The notes below the pieces were generated by a model. That model was given only the letters and a program-made list of their open reading frames with translations, made no database searches and was not told the origin of the DNA. Positions 30,735 through 35,573 of a stretch of DNA of 35,573 bases are shown here, piece after piece. How positions within the stretch are numbered: the stretch's first letter is position 1; each line of letters opens with the position of its first letter. The DNA is taken from positions 1-35,573 of the forward strand of contig NZ_WJIC01000049.1 of NCBI RefSeq assembly GCF_009649815.1, read 5' to 3'. The stretch comes from Nocardia sp. SYP-A9097 (lineage in GTDB: Bacteria; Actinomycetota; Actinomycetes; Mycobacteriales; Mycobacteriaceae). Both the position numbers and the translations under genes were made by a program.

Positions 30735-31091
30735 ATGAGATCCATTGCCGCTGTGGCAATTACGGCATTCGCGTGCGGCGCGGTCGCCGCCGGTGCCGGC
30801 ACCGCGCACGCGGACACATCAGGTGCGTGCCTGGTGATCAACAACCGGGCCGCGGACTACTTCGACAGCATCTATATCGAACCGGTCAACGTCGCGGACG
30901 TGAAATGGAAAGCGTTCCCGTGGCAGGCGGTCCTGATCCAATTACGCGGGAAGCCGCTGACCACGCCAAGTGGCTCGTTCACCGTCACCGTGGAATCGGA
31001 TGTGCCAGTGCATAAGGCGTGGAGCTACCAGCCCGACCGAAACAGGTCGCTGGGCTGTAACGGATCGTGGGTGGTCACCCTCACCGAGTGA
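30735..31091 (+). CDS. Small secreted protein (118 aa)
   Basis: 118 residues from ATG 30735, with GGGAGG upstream. Residues 1-26 are a signal peptide ending Ala-His-Ala. The mature part has two cysteines (near residues 32 and 110) that could form one disulfide, and a beta-rich pattern (ACLVINNRAADYFDSIYIE, then SGSFTVTVESDVP, HKAWSYQPDR, and WVVTLTE). The size and single disulfide suggest a small secreted beta-sandwich protein. No family recognised. The next gene, a membrane protein, begins 120 bases downstream on the same strand. Confidence 0.75.
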   Translation: MRSIAAVAITAFACGAVAAGAGTAHADTSGACLVINNRAADYFDSIYIEPVNVADVKWKAFPWQAVLIQLRGKPLTTPSGSFTVTVESDVPVHKAWSYQPDRNRSLGCNGSWVVTLTE

Positions 31092-31211
31092 GCTGACGAG
31101 TGTGATGGGGATCGTGTGCGGTTCAGAGGTGGCGGTCAACGTCCATTCGCTGATGCAGGATGCGCACGATGTCCACCACGCCGCCGATACCACCTGGCAG
31201 ACTCGGTCACT

Positions 31212-31745
31212 GTGTCAACAGCTGATGAGTCCGCGCTCGTGCCATCTCTGCCCGCACGTCCCGGCAGCGAGGAGGTAGGGCGCCGCGCCGGTCGGGTCGT
31301 ATTGGGATTAGGCAGCGTGGGAACACTTTTCGGGATCTATATGCCGCTGGTGCACTATCCGGAATACCAACCTGACTATTCGTTGATGGACTCGTCATCG
31401 CAGTTGGGCACCCCCGGTGTCGGGTGGTTGATCGCGGGATCGATTCTGCTGCTGGCGGCAACGGTGTTACTGCTGGAGAGAGTCCAGACTCCCGCGAAGC
31501 TCGGGGCGGTGCTGGTGCTGGCATGCCTCGAGTGCGTCGGGTGCGTGTTCGCCTACGCGGTCGCTTTCACCTTGATCTGGTCCGATGGTCGCGAATTCAC
31601 CGAAGCCAACCGGGGTCATCATTTCGTCCAGGCCGATTTCCGGTACGGCGCCGTCGTTGCGGTGCTTTCGTGCGGGTTGATGCTCGCCGGCGCACTGTGG
31701 TGGTACGTCGATGCTCATCGAGCGCGGGAAACACTGTGTAACTGA
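31212..31745 (+). CDS. Membrane protein, four helices
   Basis: 177 residues from GTG 31212 (VSTADESALVPS). The frame back to 31116 has poor composition. Hydrophobic segments lie at about 28-46, 70-89, 96-122 and 146-166. A polar loop with a Tyr/Pro-rich patch (YPEYQPDYSLMD) lies between the first two. Cysteines are frequent in helix three. The protein is of a plain four-helix membrane type with no named family. The start codon choice is moderate: no good ribosome binding site is visible. Confidence 0.65.
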   Translation: MSTADESALVPSLPARPGSEEVGRRAGRVVLGLGSVGTLFGIYMPLVHYPEYQPDYSLMDSSSQLGTPGVGWLIAGSILLLAATVLLLERVQTPAKLGAVLVLACLECVGCVFAYAVAFTLIWSDGREFTEANRGHHFVQADFRYGAVVAVLSCGLMLAGALWWYVDAHRARETLCN

Positions 31746-31894
31746 GCCTTTCGCCAAGAGGCCGTGTAAACCTCCCGCTTTGGGTGCTGGTTGTAGGCCG
31801 GGCCGATTCGGTCGCTTCCTGTCTGGATCGGGCAGCAACCGGGACCGGGCGCTCAGCCTGGAAAGGAGTGGGGTGGCCAGGCGGTTGCCTGGGT

Positions 31895-31900
31895 TACCAT
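31895..31900 (+). promoter_or_regulatory. -10 box TACCAT, leaderless ATG start
   Basis: TACCAT ends seven bases before ATG 31908 of the antitoxin gene. Confidence 0.5.
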
Positions 31901-31907
31901 CGAATCC

Positions 31908-32066
31908 ATGACCGCGAGCACGTCGACGAGCGCAGCCGGTAGCAGCGCTGCCGTGCTGGCCGCCTGGTACCACGAAAACGGGCTGGACAGCGACGAAGCC
32001 TATGAGGCACTGGCCGCTGAGGATGCGGCCGCGTTCGCTGAGCTCGACGCTGACGCCGCCCGGTGA
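31908..32066 (+). CDS. Antitoxin of a MazF/PemK-type pair (52 aa)
   Basis: Fifty-two residues from ATG 31908. An Ala/Ser/Thr-rich start leads to VLAAWYHENGLDSDEAYEAL and an acidic helix to the end. Small size, strong acidity and a four-base GTGA overlap with the toxin gene are typical of type II antitoxins that cover their toxin with an acidic C-terminus. No DNA-binding motif is obvious, so autoregulation is not assured. The gene is short and easy to miss. Confidence 0.65.
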   Translation: MTASTSTSAAGSSAAVLAAWYHENGLDSDEAYEALAAEDAAAFAELDADAAR

Positions 32067-32428
32067 CCTACCCGCATCCGGATGCCGCCCGCCCGCGGCA
32101 GGGTGAGGTGTGGGCGTTCACGGCCTCGATCGCTGGGCGCAATGCCCCGTCGTCGCTGGGTCCGGATCTGGTGCTGGTGGTGTCGAACTCCCGCGACAAT
32201 GCGGCGCTGCCGCATATCGCGGTGTTGCAGCTGGCCACCGCACCAGCAACCGATCTGACCGTGTTGATGGAAGCGGGCGACCCGCGACCGGGGATGACGG
32301 TGGATGTCACGAAGAATCGGACCATCCCGAAACGGTGGCTGGTTAGCTGCGAAGGCAGCATCACCCGCAAGAAGATGCGCGAAGTGTTCGCGGCCGAAGT
32401 GCAGTACCGCTGCCCAGAGCCCGAGTAG
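32063..32428 (+). CDS. MazF/PemK-family toxin
   Basis: 121 residues from GTG 32063, translationally coupled to the antitoxin by the GTGA overlap. The opening RQGEVWAF matches the first strand of MazF-like endoribonucleases (R-x-G-E-V-W). LVLVVSNSRDNA and HIAVLQLATAP supply the next strands, DPRPGMTVDVTKNRTIPK the region around the active-site loop, and a helix with SITRKKMREVF follows. MazF toxins cut mRNA or other RNA at specific short sites. Sequence specificity cannot be read here. Family assignment rests on the overall motif order; the SH3-like barrel is not checked. Confidence 0.7.
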   Translation: MTYPHPDAARPRQGEVWAFTASIAGRNAPSSLGPDLVLVVSNSRDNAALPHIAVLQLATAPATDLTVLMEAGDPRPGMTVDVTKNRTIPKRWLVSCEGSITRKKMREVFAAEVQYRCPEPE

Positions 32429-32438
32429 TCCCAGAGGT

Positions 32439-33059
32439 TCAGAACGGCGGTTCGTCGCCGGACGGGTCTCCGGTAAACGGGGCTATGTGGCGCAGTCGCC
32501 CCAGTGCCTCGGCGGCGGACATCCCTCCACCGGAACCGATCTCGCTGCCAGCGGCGTCGCGGGCGATGGCGTAGAAACCGCCGGGAACCGGGTCGTGGAT
32601 GACAATGCCGTCCTCGTCGCAGGCTCCGGACTCACCGGGGTCATACCCCAGGGTGATCGTGCCGCCGCTGAGCAAAACGGTGTCAGCGAAAGCCTCACCA
32701 TCGACCTTGGCCCGATCAGGGCGGCGGAGACCGTGTTCCTCGTCGACTTCGCCGAAGTACTTCGCCACCGCAGCGCCGAACTCGAAGGTGAGCAACCAGG
32801 TTCGCGCCAAGCCCTCGCTGATGAACCGAAAGGTGCCTTCCTCATTCGGCTCGTCGGTCCATTTCTCGAGCGCCCACCGCCCGTCCGCGGTGCGCCACAC
32901 GGCTTCCCCGCGCCCGGGGCCGTGGGAGCCGTTGCCGTCGTGGTCGCGGTCGCGGTCGGACCAGCTCTCGGCGGTGCTGGTGTCGAACCAGCCACCCAGA
33001 ACGGTGTCCTGGGTGTAGTCGTCGGAACTGGGGAAGCTGTAGACGGTCACCCTGGTCAT
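32439..33059 (-). CDS. Hypothetical protein (206 aa)
   Basis: 206 residues from ATG 33059. The first part (VTVYSFPSSDDYTQDTVLGGWFD) and the middle (WRTADGRWALEKWTDEPNEEGTF) are aromatic and acidic. The centre has a WLLTFEFGAAVAKYFGEV helix, and the C-terminus a DGIVIHDPVPGGFYAIARD strand pair. It is a soluble globular protein with a bias to Asp and Trp. No family known to me. It directly follows the membrane-protein gene at 33066 (six bases apart), so they form an operon. Low sequence complexity in the Asp/Arg run may be a linker. Confidence 0.75.
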   Translation of the reverse strand: MTRVTVYSFPSSDDYTQDTVLGGWFDTSTAESWSDRDRDHDGNGSHGPGRGEAVWRTADGRWALEKWTDEPNEEGTFRFISEGLARTWLLTFEFGAAVAKYFGEVDEEHGLRRPDRAKVDGEAFADTVLLSGGTITLGYDPGESGACDEDGIVIHDPVPGGFYAIARDAAGSEIGSGGGMSAAEALGRLRHIAPFTGDPSGDEPPF

Positions 33060-33065
33060 GAGTAG

Positions 33066-33359
33066 TTACCGCTTCGAGGGCGCGGCGGCGGGCAAGAGAC
33101 CGAAGATCTCGAACCAGGCCGACTCTGCGTCTGTGAGCGCGACCGGATCACCGTTCTCATCGCGCCGCGCGAGTCGGGTCGCCGTCTCATGGTGAAGGAG
33201 ATAGCTCAGGATGCCCACAGCGCTCCCACCGAGCACGCCGACGATCGCGAACAGCCACAGACCAGACCACCCCACATGGTCGCCCCACACCGTCAGCGGC
33301 CCACACGCGAAAATTGCCACGAAAGATCCGAAAGAGAGCACGTTCTTCGTCCGAGTCAT
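33066..33359 (-). CDS. Small membrane protein, operon partner
   Basis: Ninety-seven residues from ATG 33359, with AGGGTGA about ten bases upstream. Two hydrophobic segments lie at about 7-26 and 31-52, followed by a charged cytoplasmic tail with LSYLLHHETATRLARRDENG and a helix ending AAAPSKR. It sits immediately upstream of the 206-residue gene, with six bases between stop and start, suggesting one transcript and perhaps a membrane anchor for its partner. Function unknown. Confidence 0.7.
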   Translation of the reverse strand: MTRTKNVLSFGSFVAIFACGPLTVWGDHVGWSGLWLFAIVGVLGGSAVGILSYLLHHETATRLARRDENGDPVALTDAESAWFEIFGLLPAAAPSKR

Positions 33360-33477
33360 CGCATCTCACCCTCGCCCGACCACACCGCGCGCACGCGCGG
33401 CCACTCACGCACGCTACCGCTGGTCTCCGACAGCCGAGACCGGTTCCTGGCAAGGCAATGTGGGTTCTCGACGGTTT

Positions 33478-33888
33478 CTATCCCCGGGGTGGCGGTCCTG
33501 GTTGGATGCCTAGCGAGACCAAGTGAGCGATCAGCGCGCTGGCCGATGGGATTGTTTTGGCCTCGTAGAAGTTCGCGTCAGCCGGTCCTGGGGCTGCGGT
33601 GGGCCATGGCATCGTTGCAACGATCCGACCGAGACTCCGCGGCTCAGCTGTGAGCCGAAGGTGGATTCCATCGGACTCGACGGTGGCCAGATGGGCATTG
33701 CCGCAGGGACATCCGACCGCGCAGACAATTACCGGGCCGCCACCGAGTGCTAGTTGCCCGAGGCGAGCGGGCACACGCACCGTGCCAGCGCAGCACGGGA
33801 CTCGCACCTCGAGAGCCTCGCCGACAAGCCGGCTCCGCAAACCTTGCATGGGTTCCGGTATCGATGGGCGGTCCTCGGCATCGGCCAT
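33478..33888 (-). CDS. Small Cys-rich protein (136 aa)
   Basis: 136 residues from ATG 33888. Cys32-Cys33 (PCCAGTVRV) and a cluster Cys56-x3-Cys60-x-Cys62 (CAVGCPCGNAH) suggest a metal site, although the pattern does not match a standard zinc finger. The second half is Pro-rich with a helix (SASALIAHLVSLGI) and a proline tail. TACGCT six bases before the ATG suggests leaderless transcription. A 14-bp motif upstream is shared with the gene at 34320. Family unknown. Confidence 0.6.
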   Translation of the reverse strand: MADAEDRPSIPEPMQGLRSRLVGEALEVRVPCCAGTVRVPARLGQLALGGGPVIVCAVGCPCGNAHLATVESDGIHLRLTAEPRSLGRIVATMPWPTAAPGPADANFYEAKTIPSASALIAHLVSLGIQPGPPPRG

Positions 33889-33894
33889 GAGAGA

Positions 33895-33900
33895 AGCGTA
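33895..33900 (-). promoter_or_regulatory. -10 box TACGCT, leaderless ATG start
   Basis: TACGCT ends six bases before ATG 33888. Confidence 0.45.
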
Positions 33901-33933
33901 GTGAAGGCTGCCTCAGCGTTGCTAGCGGTCGTC

Positions 33934-33947
33934 CGATATCGCTGTGC
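33934..33947. promoter_or_regulatory. Shared 14-bp upstream motif, copy 1
   Basis: CGATATCGCTGTGC, 46 bases upstream of ATG 33888 on the minus strand. An identical copy precedes the gene at 34320. It contains the palindrome CGATATCG. Confidence 0.45.
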
Positions 33948-34048
33948 CCGAACAGTATCCAGCTGCGACTGGCCGTTTCGGTGATCGGTTTCGCTTTCGG
34001 CGGCCCGGGTTCTGGCCTGCAACAGGACTCGACGCACGACACAGCTTC

Positions 34049-34086
34049 CCCGGCCGATACCGGTATTACGGGGCTTCGGCCGGGGC
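34049..34086 (-). terminator. 10-bp hairpin
   Basis: CCCCGGCCGA pairs with TCGGCCGGGG around an 18-base loop, 22 bases past the stop at 34108 on the minus strand. Confidence 0.65.
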
Positions 34087-34107
34087 GGCGCTGTGCTGAC
34101 GAGCGGG

Positions 34108-34320
34108 TTAGGGGTTTCCCCACCGGGTCTGATTCGCGAATTTGTCCCAGTGTGTGTTGAGTTCGCGGCTCAGCATGTCTCCGCCGTCGTGCCCGACCTC
34201 GAAGTCAATGTCATGGCCTTCACTGATCGCCTTTACCTGCATCCACACCGCGCTGATCACATCGGCGTAGACCTTGGCATCGAGTTCGCTGGCGAACTCG
34301 ATGGTGATCTTCTTACGCAT
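34108..34320 (-). CDS. Small hypothetical protein (70 aa)
   Basis: Seventy residues from ATG 34320, with GGAGGA about 10 bases upstream. The composition is alternating strand/helix: KKITIEFASELDAKVYADVI, then a VWMQVKAISEGHDIDF stretch and a charged tail ending in TRWGNP. It looks like a compact single-domain protein. A hairpin terminator follows, and the 14-bp upstream motif is shared with the gene at 33888, pointing to joint control. Function unknown. Confidence 0.65.
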   Translation of the reverse strand: MRKKITIEFASELDAKVYADVISAVWMQVKAISEGHDIDFEVGHDGGDMLSRELNTHWDKFANQTRWGNP

Positions 34321-34592
34321 CCGGTACGTCCTCCGTCGGTGGTACTGCGGGTTCGATATCGCTGTGCGACAACGACATCACACCGGACTGCGGTTGTGGC
34401 CGGAAATCCGTAGGTACCTACCGGTGCAGTTGCTCGGCGCGCAGAAGCTCGGCGACGGCGCGGGTTTCGGCGGACTAGGCGTTCGCCGACGCTGCCGGGG
34501 CGTAAGCGTTCGGCAAGGTCGATCCGGTACAGCGGGACCCCGCACGAGTTGCGCTGGGGCCCTACGGCTCCGACCGCAACCGGTCGGGGCCG
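34321..34592. other. Gap with the second copy of the 14-bp motif
   Basis: CGATATCGCTGTGC at 34354-34367 lies 34 bases upstream of ATG 34320. I see no gene in this stretch. A 6-bp hairpin (CCGACC with GGTCGG, about 34570-34590) may terminate the zinc-ribbon gene at 34593. Confidence 0.45.
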
Positions 34593-34730
34593 CTACGGTT
34601 GTTTGACCGGCAGCCCGGCATAGGGAGTCCGGTTCCTGGTCTCGATCTCCTGGCGGCAGCCGGGGCACATCATCTTGCCCTCGCCCGCGTCGTTCTCTCG
34701 GCAGATTCCACACTTCGGGTTATCACTCAC
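34593..34730 (-). CDS. Very small zinc-ribbon protein (45 aa)
   Basis: Forty-five residues from GTG 34730. Two knuckles Cys7-x2-Cys10 and Cys22-x2-Cys25 around a short acidic loop make a compact zinc ribbon, with a charged helix and a short tail. TATCAT six bases upstream of the GTG indicates a leaderless promoter, which decides the start; the ATG further upstream at 34778 gives a poorer N-terminus. Similar tiny zinc ribbons are common in actinobacteria and not understood. Confidence 0.6.
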   Translation of the reverse strand: MSDNPKCGICRENDAGEGKMMCPGCRQEIETRNRTPYAGLPVKQP

Positions 34731-34736
34731 GGCGTC

Positions 34737-34742
34737 ATGATA
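34737..34742 (-). promoter_or_regulatory. -10 box TATCAT, leaderless GTG start
   Basis: TATCAT ends six bases before GTG 34730. This is the best match to the consensus among the candidates in the window. Confidence 0.55.
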
Positions 34743-34982
34743 TTGCCGGTCCACACCGACCGGTCGCACCCTTACCACTGGTGCCGCACAGTCCAGTAGC
34801 CGTGTTCCGAGCGGGACCGTGGCCGAACAATCCCTGAGATGGCGAGCAGCCCTATGCGTTTGTCCTGGATTACGCGTTTGTGGATGTCATACCTCCGGAG
34901 TGCCGCGTCCTGGGCGGATCGATCGCGGCCGCGCCGGGCCGATGGCCTGCATCGTCGCTAAGGCGCGTACTCGGTCGCGCTC
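34743..34982. other. Stretch beside the CRISPR array without a clear gene
   Basis: I see no supported gene. Open frames here are Arg/Cys-rich shadows that run into the array. As the degenerate repeat is at 34983, this is the trailer side of the array. Confidence 0.5.
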
Positions 34983-35433
34983 TTTGGGGTTCTCAATGCG
35001 CGGGGCCGACCGCCGCACCCCGGTCACCTGGGGTTGCGGGCGAGGACCATCCCCGCACGCGCGGGGCCGACATCGCTAGCTGCATCAACACGGCTAGCGG
35101 ATAGGGACCATCCCCGCGCGCGCGGGGCCGACAGACGGCATACACGGCGGCCACATCCGACTCGGGGACCATCCCCGCGCGCGGGGCCGACGTGAAGTTG
35201 AGATGAAGGACTGAGGGGTACTCAGGACCATCCCCGCGCGCGGGGCCGACCTGTGCGACCCGTGCCATTTGTGGATCGAATCGGGACCATCCCCGCGCGC
35301 GCGGGGCCGACGTGAGCGCGTGATAGCCGAGCGTCGCCATGGCAGGACCATCCCCGCGCGCGCGGGGCCGACGTGTAGCTTCCGTTGGACGTGTAGACGA
35401 TGGTGGGACCATCCCCGCGCGCGCGGGGCCGAC
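34983..35433 (-). CRISPR. Type I-E CRISPR array, eight repeats, no cas genes
   Basis: Repeats lie at 34983 (degenerate), 35044, 35105, 35166, 35225, 35284, 35345 and 35406, separated by seven spacers of 33 bases each. The repeat is 28 bases (26 in the two at 35166 and 35225) with a GC palindrome at its centre. By resemblance to known type I-E repeats it reads from the minus strand, beginning GTCGGCCCCGCG and ending GGGGATGGTCC. The left-end repeat keeps the first 14 bases of that reading and has diverged in the rest, which is typical of the trailer end, so the leader should be to the right. There the array breaks off after 35433 with no leader-like AT-rich region, and no cas gene lies in the window. 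Confidence 0.93.
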
Positions 35434-35465
35434 GCCGTGGTCGATCCACTCCGAGGTGTAGGTGA

Positions 35466-35573
35466 GAGCACATTGTCGAAGAGCTGGTGAAGGTCTTCGA
35501 GATGGAGGTCTCGCACAAGAAGGATCCGGCCAAGTGGGTATCCCTGGTGGCCGAGCACTACCGCGGCCGGGTC
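35466..35573 (+). CDS. Partial gene at the right edge, 5' end missing
   Basis: A frame open from the TGA at 35463-35465 to the window edge reads HIVEELVKVFEMEVSHKKDP, then AKWVSLVAEHYRGR. It has normal codon use and looks like the interior of a real protein. There is no ATG with a ribosome binding site; a GTG at 35487 and an ATG at 35502 are possible starts. It follows the abrupt end of the CRISPR array by 32 bases, so the gene may be truncated at its 5' end by the same rearrangement. Family not named with confidence. Confidence 0.45.

Noticed and set aside
34993..35558. Several overlapping frames with repeating Pro-Arg-Ala-Arg-Gly text
   Set aside because: They are translations of the CRISPR repeats in different frames, not genes.
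1..35573. tRNA or rRNA genes as integration sites
   Set aside because: I scanned for cloverleaf-like patterns and conserved rRNA segments by eye and found none; a covariance search would be needed to be certain.

Overview
High-GC actinobacterial DNA, most likely a Nocardia or a close relative in Mycobacteriales. The pointers are GTG starts, many apparent leaderless promoters (TAnnnT five to seven bases before ATG or GTG), a type VII (ESX) secreted-effector cassette, and a GC-rich type I-E CRISPR repeat. The assignment is an inference: there is no rRNA, tRNA or core gene to anchor it. The window reads as an accessory or genomic-island region, with small unknown proteins, toxin-antitoxin pairs, recombinases, immunity-like proteins and many broken genes.

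Layout. 1-4.9 kb is a decayed mobile-element zone: a secreted protein, a frameshifted duplicate of a small helix-turn-helix gene, a zinc-ribbon pseudogene, small proteins (one behind a predicted three-way-junction leader), the C-terminal half of a C5-cytosine methyltransferase, and a 5'-truncated lectin-like gene. 5.0-7.6 kb holds a frameshifted member of a two-copy gene family, a probable nucleotidyltransferase toxin-antitoxin pair with a palindromic operator, and an unknown gene started from a perfect 52-bp palindrome. 7.7-10.8 kb has recombinase debris and a 725-residue protein built of about six Cys-containing beta repeats. 11-13.4 kb has a serine resolvase with a recognisable three-subsite res-like region and two or three small genes. 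13.4-18.7 kb mixes fragments with a glycine-rich secreted protein, a SMI1/KNR4 protein, a zinc-ribbon protein, an immunity-like protein and a lone PqqD-like protein.

18.8-22.5 kb is the clearest functional unit, on the minus strand: an EspC-like (DUF2580) protein, a WXG-containing DUF1023 alpha/beta hydrolase and a lipoprotein with four-base overlaps, followed by a YbaB-like protein. This fits an ESX effector and its partners. 23.4-29.5 kb carries a SAM methyltransferase, an unknown protein, an alpha/beta hydrolase divergent from a LysR regulator, a membrane protein and a TmrB-like P-loop protein. These genes are separated by copies of a dispersed intergenic repeat.

30-34.8 kb carries the second copy of the two-copy family, a secreted protein, membrane proteins, a MazF/PemK-type toxin with a 52-residue antitoxin, and small Cys-rich proteins. 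The window closes with an orphan type I-E CRISPR array (eight repeats, the left one degenerate) that stops abruptly next to a 5'-truncated reading frame. No cas genes are present in the window.
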